From positions 434,001 to 498,000 of the forward strand of contig NZ_JAMJWG010000004.1 of NCBI RefSeq assembly GCF_024435355.1: a stretch of DNA of 64,000 bases, in the 5' to 3' direction. Positions 1 through 7,916 of this stretch are shown here, piece after piece. Numbering within the stretch: the stretch's first letter is position 1; every line of letters starts with the position of its first letter. The position numbers were made by a program, and so were the translations under genes. A model generated the notes under the pieces. That model searched no databases. It was not told the DNA's origin and saw only the letters and a program-made list of their open reading frames with translations. Source of the DNA: Streptomyces odontomachi (GTDB taxonomy: Bacteria > Actinomycetota > Actinomycetes > Streptomycetales > Streptomycetaceae).

Positions 1-581
1 TCGGGCTCAGCCGCCTTGGCGGCCCGCTCGATCTTCGCGCACATCTCCTTCCAGTAATCCCTGTCGTGCCCGTGCAAGGCCTCGCCGTCCGCGTACGCGC
101 CGACCGCGCCGTCGAGTTGTTCCCGCAGGATGTCGGCGTGTCCGGCGTGCCGGTTGGTCTCGTTGAGCACATGGACCATGACGTTGAAGAGCTTCACGTG
201 TGGACGGGGCCACCAGGGCACGAACCCGGGCGCGTCGATGGCGAGCGCCTTGATCGTCGCGTCCGTGTGCTCCCCCACGCGCCGGTAGAGGCCGACGATC
301 TGTTCCCGTGTCTCGTGCTCGGTGACCCAGTGTTCGTCCTTCCACGCGGCGTCGTCGTCCCAACGGGGCACGGTGTCGGGGAAGGGCCGGTCGAAGACCT
401 CGCCCAGGTACCTGGCGTCGCAGAACGCCACGTGCTTGACCAGGCCGAGGAGGTTGGTCCCGGTGTCGGTCAGGGGGCGGCGGACGTCGTACTCGGACAG
501 CCCGTCAAGCTTCCAGAGCAGCGCCGCGCGTGCCCGCCGAAGATCGTTGTGGAGGTACTCTTTCGCGAATTCGTCGACCAC
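1..581 (-). CDS. DinB/DUF664-like protein (3' end off window)
   Basis: Reading leftwards from a GTG at 581 gives an open frame of about 193 codons that runs off the left edge. It is largely helical and carries spaced histidines (KHVAFCDARYLGEVF near residue 50, NVMVHVLNETNRHAGHADILREQ near residue 140). This is the pattern of the DinB/DUF664 four-helix-bundle family, in which three His residues bind a metal. Members are often mycothiol- or bacillithiol-dependent transferases, but many have no known substrate. The other frames here are poorer: an ATG at 598-600 hits a stop after three codons. The neighbour at 649 is on the same strand, 67 nt upstream of this start, so the two may be co-transcribed. 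The family is fairly sure; the reaction is unknown. Confidence 0.75.
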   Translation of the reverse strand, partial: MVDEFAKEYLHNDLRRARAALLWKLDGLSEYDVRRPLTDTGTNLLGLVKHVAFCDARYLGEVFDRPFPDTVPRWDDDAAWKDEHWVTEHETREQIVGLYRRVGEHTDATIKALAIDAPGFVPWWPRPHVKLFNVMVHVLNETNRHAGHADILREQLDGAVGAYADGEALHGHDRDYWKEMCAKIERAAKAAEP

Positions 582-648
582 GGGGTGTCAGCCTGCCATG
601 CGCCGTCGATGGATGGGAATGTCCGTCGCGCCGGGCCTCCGGATCGGC

Positions 649-1596
649 TCACGGTCGTTCGACGACGATGTCCCCGGACCGCGAGGGGACGGCGTCCAGC
701 GCCGCGAGCGTCTCGTCGTCGAGGGCGATCGCTCCCGAGGCGACGTTGGCCTCCAGGTGCCCGACGTCGGCGGTACCCGGAATGAGCAGCGTGTTCGGGG
801 CGTGGTGCAGCAGCCAGGCCAGGCCGACCTGCGAGGGAGTGCGGCCCAGGGACCGGGCGACGGCGGTGACGGCGGGCTCGTCGGTCACCTTCGGCATACC
901 GGGGAAGGCGCTGCCGAGCGGGAAGAACGGCACCCAGGCGATGTTCTCGGCACGGCAGAGCCGGAGCATGTCCTCGTCGCCGCGGGAGACGAGACTGTAG
1001 GCGTTCTGCACGCAGGCCAGGCCCACCGGGAGCGCCCGGCGCAGCTCGTCCATGCCGATGTGGCTGATTCCGATCTCGCCGATCTTGCCCTCGTCGCGCA
1101 GGGCGGTCATCTCGGCCAGCTGGTCGTCGATGTCGACGATCTGCTCGCCCTCAGCGCGCAGGCCCGGGCCGCGCGCGGCGCGGCGCAGGTTGACCAGCGG
1201 GATCTGGTCGAGTCCGAGGCCGGCGAGGTTGTCCTCGACGCCTGCGCGCAGTTCCTCGGGCCGCTGGGCCAGGCGCAGCTGGTGTGGGCCGCCGGGGTCG
1301 GGGGTGGCACCGACCTTGCTGACGAGGAGGACGTCGTCCGAGGGCCGGATGGCCTCGCGGATGACGTCGTTGACGAAGCCGTTCCCGTAGAACTGCGCGG
1401 TGTCGATGTGGTCGATGCCGAGCTCGACCGCGCGGCGCAGGATGGCGAGGGCCGCGCGGCGGTCGTCCCGGAGGCGTGCCAGCTGCATGGCTCCGTAGCC
1501 GACGCGGGAGACGGTGCGACCGGCCAGCAGGCCCGGCCCGCCCGCGCGGGGGACTCCGGTGGCCGTGGACTCGGAGGATGGGCTGGAGTAGGTCAT
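649..1596 (-). CDS. Aldo/keto reductase family oxidoreductase
   Basis: A 315-residue (alpha/beta)8 NADPH-dependent oxidoreductase. Family landmarks are the active-site Asp in IDHIDTAQFYG (about D65), the catalytic Tyr (Y70) and the Lys in VSKVGA (K94), followed by the ISHIGMDEL, NAYSLVSR and PGTADVGHLEAN stretches that line the cofactor site. The length is normal. The frame stays open far upstream, but the start is placed at the ATG at 1596 because residues before it have no similarity to the family and would cross the regulator on the other strand. It is divergent from a TetR regulator with two palindromes between them, so TetR-controlled expression, probably induced by a reactive carbonyl or xenobiotic, is a fair inference. 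The physiological substrate cannot be read from the sequence. Confidence 0.9.
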   Translation of the reverse strand: MTYSSPSSESTATGVPRAGGPGLLAGRTVSRVGYGAMQLARLRDDRRAALAILRRAVELGIDHIDTAQFYGNGFVNDVIREAIRPSDDVLLVSKVGATPDPGGPHQLRLAQRPEELRAGVEDNLAGLGLDQIPLVNLRRAARGPGLRAEGEQIVDIDDQLAEMTALRDEGKIGEIGISHIGMDELRRALPVGLACVQNAYSLVSRGDEDMLRLCRAENIAWVPFFPLGSAFPGMPKVTDEPAVTAVARSLGRTPSQVGLAWLLHHAPNTLLIPGTADVGHLEANVASGAIALDDETLAALDAVPSRSGDIVVERP

Positions 1597-1628
1597 GAGG
1601 TGCCCGTTCTTGTGAGACACTGTAGAAA

Positions 1629-1642
1629 CGGAGGTTCCTCCG
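1629..1642. promoter_or_regulatory. Operator copy 1 (CGGAGG-tt-CCTCCG)
   Basis: A perfect 6-bp-arm inverted repeat with a 2-bp centre, 33 nt before the aldo/keto reductase start on its strand. A second copy with identical arms lies 36 bp away, centre to centre. Paired palindromes between divergent genes are typical TetR binding sites. Confidence 0.7.
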
Positions 1643-1664
1643 CTTACTAGGACTGTAGCACTAC

Positions 1665-1678
1665 CGGAGGAGCCTCCG
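1665..1678. promoter_or_regulatory. Operator copy 2 (CGGAGG-ag-CCTCCG)
   Basis: The second perfect inverted repeat with the same arms, ending 3 bp before the TTG start of the TetR gene. A repressor bound here would block the TetR gene's own transcription or translation start, so autoregulation is likely. Confidence 0.7.
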
Positions 1679-1680
1679 TT

Positions 1681-2307
1681 TTGAGTACGACCGAGCCGCC
1701 GCACCCGGACCGCTCGCATGCGTCCGAGCCGGGGCGTCCCGCCCGTGCCGATGCGCGGCGCAACCGCGAGAAGCTCCTCACCGCAGCCCGTGCCGTGTTC
1801 GCCGCTGCCGACGACACCGTCGCCCTGGAAGCCATCGCCCGCGAGGCCGGCGTCGGCATCGGCACCCTCTACCGCCACTTCGCCACCCGCGAAGCCCTCG
1901 TCGAAGCCGTCTACGCAGCCGAGCTGGACGACGTCGCCGCCAGCGCCCACACGCTGCTCTCCGAGCTGCCACCGCCGGCGGCCCTGCGCGCGTGGATGGA
2001 CCGCTACGCCGCGTTCGTCGCCACCAAGCGCGGGATCATCGGCACCCTCCGTGCCGGCTGGGCCGCAGGGACCATCGCCACACCGGCCACCCGGGAACGC
2101 CTCACCGCCGCGATCGCGACCATCCTCACGGCCGGAGCGCAAGCGGGCTCGCTCCGCCCGGACGTCGAGCCCGACGACGTGACCACCATGCTGCTCGGCA
2201 TCTTCCTCGCCACCGCGGCCGGCGGCGGCACGGATCGCACCGGCCGCATGCTCGACCTGCTCGTCGACGCGCTCCGCCCGCTCACGGAACGGGCCGACCC
2301 GTCCTGA
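1681..2307 (+). CDS. TetR-family transcriptional repressor
   Basis: A 208-residue regulator with the usual TetR layout. After a polar tail of about 25 residues comes an N-terminal helix-turn-helix (TVALEAIAREAGVGIGTLYRHF, about residues 46-67), then an all-helical ligand and dimerisation domain. The start is the TTG at 1681, the only sensible start ahead of the HTH. No good ribosome binding site precedes it and the operator abuts it, so translation may begin on a short or leaderless transcript. It is divergent from the aldo/keto reductase and probably represses both that gene and itself. It meets the MFS gene tail to tail with no gap: its stop ends at 2307 and the other stop begins at 2308. 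Confidence 0.9.
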   Translation: MSTTEPPHPDRSHASEPGRPARADARRNREKLLTAARAVFAAADDTVALEAIAREAGVGIGTLYRHFATREALVEAVYAAELDDVAASAHTLLSELPPPAALRAWMDRYAAFVATKRGIIGTLRAGWAAGTIATPATRERLTAAIATILTAGAQAGSLRPDVEPDDVTTMLLGIFLATAAGGGTDRTGRMLDLLVDALRPLTERADPS

Positions 2308-3639
2308 CTACGCGCCTTCTGACTTCGCGCCTTCGTCGAGCTTGCCCTCGTGCACCGTCGCCACTTCCTGCTGCGGATCTCGTTCGCGTTCCTGCCGCGG
2401 ATCTCGTTCGCGCGGTCGGGCCACAACGGTCTGGCCGATTCCGCCCGGTGGCGTGAAATACCAGCGCGCGGTGAGGAGCATGGGGACCCCCATCACACTG
2501 GCCACGAGCACCGAAGCGGCCGAGAGGGACGCGTCCGCGAGCCGTGCGCCGAAGGTGCTCCCCAGGAACACGCATCCGTCGACCACGGGGATGAACGCGG
2601 CGTAGAAGTACCCCATGACCGCGCGCGGGATCCGGATCTGGACCTCGGCGTAGTACAGGACGTAGCCGGCCGACTCCATGATCCCGATGACGACCATGAC
2701 GGCCAGTGCGGCCGAGAGGTTCGGCAGCCACGGCAAGGACAACCACCCCACCGCCTCGATCAGCATCACGGCGACGTAGAGGGCACCCGAACTCACCTTT
2801 CTGAAGCGCGCCGTGAGCAGGCTTCCGCAGAGCCCGCCGATACCCACCACGGCCAGCATCCAGCCGTAGAACCCGGAGACGCCGGAGTACTGCCGCGCGC
2901 CCATGACGACCAGCATCATCCGGCCGAGCGTCACGGCCAGGACGTAGCTGAACGAGGTGAGGGTCGCCCCACGGATGAACGCGTCGCCCGAGATGACACG
3001 CAGGAGCGTCCGGGTGCTGGTGACATACGCCGCCATGAGCGCCCTGCGGCCCTTGGCCTGCGTGGGTTCGGCCTCCTCGTCCTCGGTCGGCGGCAGGGGC
3101 GGGACCCGGAGCATCATGATCAACGCAACGAGCGCGCTCGCCGCCTCGAGGAGGAAGGCGGTCCCCAGCGGCCAGCCGACGGCGATGATGGTGCCGACCA
3201 GCGGAGGACCGGAGAGAGTGGACACCCGCTCAGCGGCCATGAGCAGGCCGTTACCGCGCCGCTCGTCGCCCTCGCTCACCACCGCGGGACGCAGGACGAA
3301 CCGGGCGGGCCCGGCGAGCATCGCGGTGAGACCGATGCCGAACGTGAGAAGTTGGATCTGCCACAGCGCCTCGCACACGGGGATGTTCGCCGCGAACAGC
3401 GCGGACAGGAGCGAGCTGAGCATGGCGACACGGCGCGGGTCCCGCCTGGCCAGAAGCCTTCCCACGATCGGCCCGACCGCGATGTTGGGCACCAGCCTGA
3501 GGGCCAGGGCCAGCCCCGCGGCCAGCGTGGTTCCGTAGTCGCGGATCAGGAGCAGCGGAAGGGCGACCGCGGTCATGCTCGTCCCCAGCTCGACGGCGAA
3601 GATGCTGACCATCAACGGAACGAGACCCGGTTTCCGCAC
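2308..3639 (-). CDS. MFS transporter, probable drug/metabolite exporter
   Basis: A 443-residue membrane protein with 10-12 hydrophobic helices and the loop motif GRLLARRDPRRV after helix 2, matching the MFS_3/enterobactin-exporter-like group of the major facilitator superfamily. The start is the GTG at 3639, giving MRKPGLVPLMVSIFAVELG at the first helix. The cytoplasmic C-terminal tail is highly charged and repetitive: the DNA holds a 24-bp direct repeat (about 2367-2413) that encodes RERDPRQE then RERDPQQE, followed by a short imperfect repeat at the very end. The tail looks like recent slippage and is unlikely to be conserved. A MerR remnant lies just upstream on the other strand and may be its former regulator. 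The substrate is unknown. Confidence 0.85.
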   Translation of the reverse strand: MRKPGLVPLMVSIFAVELGTSMTAVALPLLLIRDYGTTLAAGLALALRLVPNIAVGPIVGRLLARRDPRRVAMLSSLLSALFAANIPVCEALWQIQLLTFGIGLTAMLAGPARFVLRPAVVSEGDERRGNGLLMAAERVSTLSGPPLVGTIIAVGWPLGTAFLLEAASALVALIMMLRVPPLPPTEDEEAEPTQAKGRRALMAAYVTSTRTLLRVISGDAFIRGATLTSFSYVLAVTLGRMMLVVMGARQYSGVSGFYGWMLAVVGIGGLCGSLLTARFRKVSSGALYVAVMLIEAVGWLSLPWLPNLSAALAVMVVIGIMESAGYVLYYAEVQIRIPRAVMGYFYAAFIPVVDGCVFLGSTFGARLADASLSAASVLVASVMGVPMLLTARWYFTPPGGIGQTVVARPRERDPRQERERDPQQEVATVHEGKLDEGAKSEGA

Positions 3640-3761
3640 GCGTCAACACCTCTGGCGGCCCGGTGCGGTGCCCGCGACGCTCTCGTCCTGCCGCCCCTGG
3701 GGGTCCCCCTTCGCCATGGCCGTCAGTATGGACCTCGTGCGCGAGGGCGGGCACCGCAATT

Positions 3762-3890
3762 TTTCGCGAGGCCGACGTGGACGTGGTGCGCCGCATCCGC
3801 AGCCTGCTCGCCGCCGGCCTGAACACCGCCGCCCCGGCCGACGTGACCGCACGCGCGAAGGACGTCGTGCCCTCTGCCGCCGCGCGGTGA
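3762..3890 (+). pseudogene. Remnant of a MerR-type regulator
   Basis: The frame reads FREADVDVVRRIRSLLAAGL, then NTAAPADVTARAKDVV and a stop at 3888-3890. The first part is the conserved second helix pair of the MerR DNA-binding domain (Y-R-x-x-D-x-x-x-x-x-x-I-x-x-L-x-x-x-G-L). No MerR start or HTH precedes it in any frame, and the sequence after it no longer follows the family, so both ends are missing. It sits immediately upstream of the MFS gene on the opposite strand, where a MerR regulator of an exporter would be expected. About 130 nt are recognisable. It could instead be a chance match, but the run of agreeing positions is long. Confidence 0.55.
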
Positions 3891-3906
3891 CGCCGTCCTG
3901 GGCGCG

Positions 3907-5043
3907 TCAGAGGTGGTAGGTGTTGCTCTTCTTCGCCAGCGCCCACACGTAGTACCACTTGTCGTCACGCAGCGCCCGGAGGCTGGAGTCGGCCGCTGCC
4001 TGGATGATTCCCCAGACACCACCGGCGCCGGCGACCCCGAGGACGGTCACCGCCTCCTGAAAGGCGGGCCCGTACACCGCGACGAGGGTGGCGCCGACCG
4101 TGCCGACCGTCGCCCCGGTGACCGCGACAGCTCTCTTGCGTCGCGCAGCGATCATCTGACCTTGGATCCTCCAGATCTCGCTCTGGATCTGCTGCCCGAT
4201 CTTGATCATCTCGCGTTCCGCCTGATCCGCATGCAGAGCATCGTCCAGACCGACAAATGCATCACGCATGAAAAGGCGAAACTGGGCATAGGAGGCGAAT
4301 TCATGGACGGTGATCTCGCTGAAATCCCGGAGGTCCACGCCCTCAAGAAAAGGAAGATCGATATGCAGGATGGGGCGCACGATCTCACTGTAAACCGGAG
4401 AATCCGCATATTCGCCTACGATCCTCCCGTGCCGCCTGATGAAGTCCAGCAGGAGAAGGTTTCTCCGGGTTCGTGCTTCGTCGGTGGTACGCGTCGTATT
4501 GACAAATCCGGTCGTCACACCGGATTCGGATTGCTCTGTCGTGTCAATTTTGAAGGTGGGTAGATACCAGAGGAGCCCGGTCTTGAGAAGTTCTTCCGTC
4601 TCTGTGATCCAGCTGCCCAGGTGTCGCATGTTCGGGCATTTCATGGAGGTCGTCCGCCACGTGGAATGTCCCTCGACGACCTGCGGAAAATGGTGTGCCC
4701 CAACGGAGATCGCACGAACATTCGATGCGACTCTACGCTCAACGACACTCCACGCCCCCGCCCCACCATGAGAGAGCAGGAGCGTGTCCGACACAAGAAT
4801 CCCGCGCTTGGTGAAGGCATCGAAATCGCTGTCCGATGCGACGAGCCCGATATGGAATCTCTGCCGGGAAAAGAGGTCACGGGATTCGGGTGCACTCAGC
4901 TCCGCCCAGCTCCTGAAGTAGCGACCGTACTCCTCCGCCATGGACTCCGGGTACTCTCGCGCCCTGCGTGGCAGTTGCCCGAAGAAATCCTGCATGACCC
5001 CCGCCAATGACGCATCCTGGATGGGCTTCTTGCGCTTGAACAC
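3907..5043 (-). CDS. Hypothetical protein with C-terminal membrane hairpin
   Basis: A 378-residue protein I do not recognise. The first ~290 residues are soluble and mixed alpha/beta, with many charged and aromatic residues (MFKRKKPIQDASLAGVMQ at the N terminus; HIGLVASDSDFDAF near 70). An amphipathic helix rich in Glu/Gln/Arg near residues 270-297 is followed by two hydrophobic segments (AVAVTGATVGTVGATLVAVYG, then AVTVLGVAGAGGVWGIIQAA) that would form a membrane hairpin close to the C terminus. The start is the GTG at 5043; its ribosome binding site is weak. Base composition is clearly less GC-rich than the neighbours (for example 4300-4800), and codon choice includes many A/T-ending codons, which suggests recent transfer. 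No enzymatic motif is visible and the function is unknown. Confidence 0.8.
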   Translation of the reverse strand: MFKRKKPIQDASLAGVMQDFFGQLPRRAREYPESMAEEYGRYFRSWAELSAPESRDLFSRQRFHIGLVASDSDFDAFTKRGILVSDTLLLSHGGAGAWSVVERRVASNVRAISVGAHHFPQVVEGHSTWRTTSMKCPNMRHLGSWITETEELLKTGLLWYLPTFKIDTTEQSESGVTTGFVNTTRTTDEARTRRNLLLLDFIRRHGRIVGEYADSPVYSEIVRPILHIDLPFLEGVDLRDFSEITVHEFASYAQFRLFMRDAFVGLDDALHADQAEREMIKIGQQIQSEIWRIQGQMIAARRKRAVAVTGATVGTVGATLVAVYGPAFQEAVTVLGVAGAGGVWGIIQAAADSSLRALRDDKWYYVWALAKKSNTYHL

Positions 5044-5162
5044 GAGGGTCCGCCGATCTGAAAATACTACGAACGGTGCACGGGCCCGGGTTTTTCCTCC
5101 ATCACCATGACCCGCCTCAAGTATCCGCGCAGTCGACGACGCAATGCGAGCGGTTCCAAGAA

Positions 5163-7724
5163 CTACCGGCCGCCCCCCACCCGCCCCACCGTCACCGAAG
5201 CCGTCAGCGGAGTGTCCGCCGAGGACTCTCCCACGTAGAGCCGGTACGTGCCGTCCGGCACCGTCCAGCCGTGTGTGTGGGTGTCCCAGATGCGCAGGGC
5301 GTCCGTGGTGAGGGTGAGGGTGACCCGCCTGGTCTGGCCGGGGTTCAGGGTGACCTTGGTGAAGGCCTTGAGTGCCTTGGGGGGTTCGCCGGAGCCGGTG
5401 GGGTGGCCGACGTAGGCCTGGATGACGTCGGAGCCGGTGCGGTGGCCGGTGTTGGTGACGTCGAGGGCCAGTTTCACCCTGCCGTGGGTGCCGGCGGCCG
5501 CGGCGATGCGGGTCGGGGTGGTGCGCAGGTGGGAGAGCTTGAAGGTGGTGTACGACAGGCCGTAGCCGAACGGGAAGAGCGGGGTCTCGTTCTGGTCCTG
5601 GTACCAGCGGTAGCCGACGTCCAGCCGCTCGCTGTAGTCGTACACGCCGTTCACGGCCGGGTAGCGGCCGGGCGCCGCGGCCACCGGGGTCTGCGTGTCG
5701 CTCTTCGGGAACGTGACGGGGAGCCGGCCGCCGGGCTCGGCGGCGCCGGTGAGCAGTTCGGCCAGGGCGGCGCCGTCCTCCTCGCCGGGGTACCAGGTGT
5801 CCAGCACCGCGCCCACCCGGTCGAGCCAGGGCATGAGGACCGGGGCGCCGGCCCGTAGGACGACCGTCGTCCTGGGGTTGGCGGCGGCGACCGCCTCGAT
5901 CAGGGCGTCGGTGGTGCCGGGCAGCGCCAGGGTGGTGCGGTCCGTGCCCTCCTTGGAGGTGTCGCCCACCACGACGACGGCCGCGTCCGCGTCCTTGGCG
6001 GCGGCGACGGCGGCCTCGATCTGGGGGTCCGGCAGGTTCGGCGCCGACCAGCCCACGCTCACCGAGGCGTCGCTGGCGTTGTCGTAGTACTCCACCCGCA
6101 GGGTGTGCTGCTCACCGGCGGTGAGTTCGATCGGCGCGCTCGTGACGGTCCTGGACGCGTGGTCGCCCCAGTTGTCGACGATCAGCTGGTCGTCGAGGTA
6201 GACACGGCTGCCGTCGTCGCTGGTGGCGGCGAGGGTGTAGGCGGCGGTGACGGGCGGGGTGATCGTGCCGGTCCAGCGCGCCGAGAAGCCGTCGGTCGGG
6301 AGGCCCTCGGCCGGTGCGTCCTTGCCCCAGGAGAAGTCGATGTTCGACTCGGAGCGGGTGAGCACCGGGGGTCCTGTGAGGGTCTTGTTGGCGAAGTACT
6401 CGCCCTTGAGGTCGCTCAGCGCGGAGGCCGGGATCGGCGGCTGCGCCGTGGCGCTGCCCGCCTTGACGAAGTCGACGTCCACCGCGTCGCCGAGCTCCGT
6501 CCTGATGCCCGAGACCGGGTCGACCTTCTTGTACGGGGTGACGGCCGAGCTGCCGCCGCCTCCGGTGATCGCGGTGTCGGCGTTGGGGCCGATCACGGCC
6601 AGCGAGTCGAGCTTCTTCGGGTTCAGCGGCAGCACGTCGTCGTTCTTCAGCAGCACGCTGCCGTCCTCGGCGGCCTGCTTGGCGAACGTGGCGTTCTTGT
6701 CGAAGTCCGCGGTGGTGGACCGCTGCGGGTCGAACAGGCCGGTGCGGAACTCCAGGCGCAGGATGCGGCGCGCCGCGTCGTCCAGCACGGCCTGCGGCAC
6801 CTGGCCGGCGGCGACGGCCGCGGGCAGCTGCTGGAAGTAGGTGGTGCCGCTGAACTCCTGGTCCAGGCCGGCGAGTGCGGAGTCGACCGTGGAGTGGTTG
6901 GCCGGGTAGTCCGTCCCGATCACGCCGTCGAACTTCCATGTGTCGATCAGGACATCGCGCAGGATCTGGGCGTTCTCGCAGGCGTAGACGCCGTTGACCT
7001 TGTTGTAGGCGCACATGACGGACCAGACCCTGCCGTCCTTGACGGCCTTCTCGAAGGCCGGCAGGTAGATCTCGTGCAGGGTCCGCTCGTCGATGTCGGA
7101 GCTGGCGGTCTTGCGTTCGGCCTCCTGGTTGTTGCCCGCGTAGTGCTTGACCTGGGCGGCCACGCCCCGGGACTGGATGGCCCGGATCTGCGCCGCGGCG
7201 ATGTCGCCCGCCAGCTGCGGGTCCTCGCCGAGGGTCTCGAAGTCACGGCCGGCGAGCGGGGTCCGGACGATGTTCACCATCGGGCCGTAGATCACCTGGT
7301 AGCCGCGGTACCTGGCCTCGCTGCCCATGACGGTGCCGTATCCCTCGGCCGTCCGGGTGTTGAAGGTGGCGGCCAGGGAGACCGGTGAGGGCAACGCGGT
7401 CTCCGGCTGGCCGTCGCGCACGCCCGCGGGACCGTCGGTGAACTGCGTGCCCGGGATGCCGAGCCGGGGAACGCCGGGGACGTAGCCGGTGGCGTGCGAG
7501 CCGGTGGGGCGGCCCACCGCCGTCATCAGGGTCGCCTTCTCCTCGTTGGTCATCTGCGCCAGCAGTTGGTCGACCCGCTTCTCCAGCGGCAGGGAGGTGC
7601 TGAGCCAGGGTCTGGATCCCTCCGGATCCTGGCCGGCGGACTCGGCCCCGGCGGCGGAAGGAAGCGCGAGCGGAAGGGCCAGGGCGGCGGTGGCCACCAC
7701 GGTCGCGATACGGGCCAGACGCAT
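5163..7724 (-). CDS. Secreted GH3 beta-glucosidase with PA14 domain
   Basis: An 853-residue glycoside hydrolase family 3 enzyme. Residues 1-27 are a Sec signal peptide (cleavage near SAAGA-ES). The (alpha/beta)8 domain carries KHYAGNNQ (about 193) and the nucleophile Asp272 in GVIGTDYP. The (alpha/beta)6 domain follows, interrupted by a PA14 carbohydrate-binding insert (about 440-560); then comes the acid/base Glu592 in SKEGTDR and a fibronectin III-like C-terminal domain (about 760-845). This order is standard for PA14-type GH3 beta-glucosidases acting on short beta-glucosides. The ATG at 7724 has a GGAGTG site 8 nt upstream. The usual S-D-W around the nucleophile is T-D-Y here, a tolerated variation. 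It lies 192 nt downstream of the phosphatase gene on the same strand, and no GAGAGCGCTCTC operator precedes it, so its control may differ from that of the next GH3. Confidence 0.93.
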   Translation of the reverse strand: MRLARIATVVATAALALPLALPSAAGAESAGQDPEGSRPWLSTSLPLEKRVDQLLAQMTNEEKATLMTAVGRPTGSHATGYVPGVPRLGIPGTQFTDGPAGVRDGQPETALPSPVSLAATFNTRTAEGYGTVMGSEARYRGYQVIYGPMVNIVRTPLAGRDFETLGEDPQLAGDIAAAQIRAIQSRGVAAQVKHYAGNNQEAERKTASSDIDERTLHEIYLPAFEKAVKDGRVWSVMCAYNKVNGVYACENAQILRDVLIDTWKFDGVIGTDYPANHSTVDSALAGLDQEFSGTTYFQQLPAAVAAGQVPQAVLDDAARRILRLEFRTGLFDPQRSTTADFDKNATFAKQAAEDGSVLLKNDDVLPLNPKKLDSLAVIGPNADTAITGGGGSSAVTPYKKVDPVSGIRTELGDAVDVDFVKAGSATAQPPIPASALSDLKGEYFANKTLTGPPVLTRSESNIDFSWGKDAPAEGLPTDGFSARWTGTITPPVTAAYTLAATSDDGSRVYLDDQLIVDNWGDHASRTVTSAPIELTAGEQHTLRVEYYDNASDASVSVGWSAPNLPDPQIEAAVAAAKDADAAVVVVGDTSKEGTDRTTLALPGTTDALIEAVAAANPRTTVVLRAGAPVLMPWLDRVGAVLDTWYPGEEDGAALAELLTGAAEPGGRLPVTFPKSDTQTPVAAAPGRYPAVNGVYDYSERLDVGYRWYQDQNETPLFPFGYGLSYTTFKLSHLRTTPTRIAAAAGTHGRVKLALDVTNTGHRTGSDVIQAYVGHPTGSGEPPKALKAFTKVTLNPGQTRRVTLTLTTDALRIWDTHTHGWTVPDGTYRLYVGESSADTPLTASVTVGRVGGGR

Positions 7725-7916
7725 GCAGTCACTCCAAGGCGGACGAGCGGATCTACGGCTGATGCGCGGGAGGCCCCGCAGGTGTCAGGTGGTCCGGTGC
7801 ACGAAAAACCTGACTCAGTGTGGGCCCCCACCCACAGCGCGTCAACGTGGCGGACCTGCCTTCTGCGCCATGGCAACCCGCGTCCTTCGCCTTGCGCATC
7901 CGTTCCCCGTATGGCC

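Noticed and set aside
322..1650. Open frame of 442 codons antisense to the aldo/keto reductase
   Set aside because: No domain or motif; the opposite frame has the complete reductase active site.
7725..7916. Short GTGGG/CCCAC hairpin between the phosphatase and secreted GH3 genes
   Set aside because: Only five pairs with a 2-nt loop; too weak to call a terminator.
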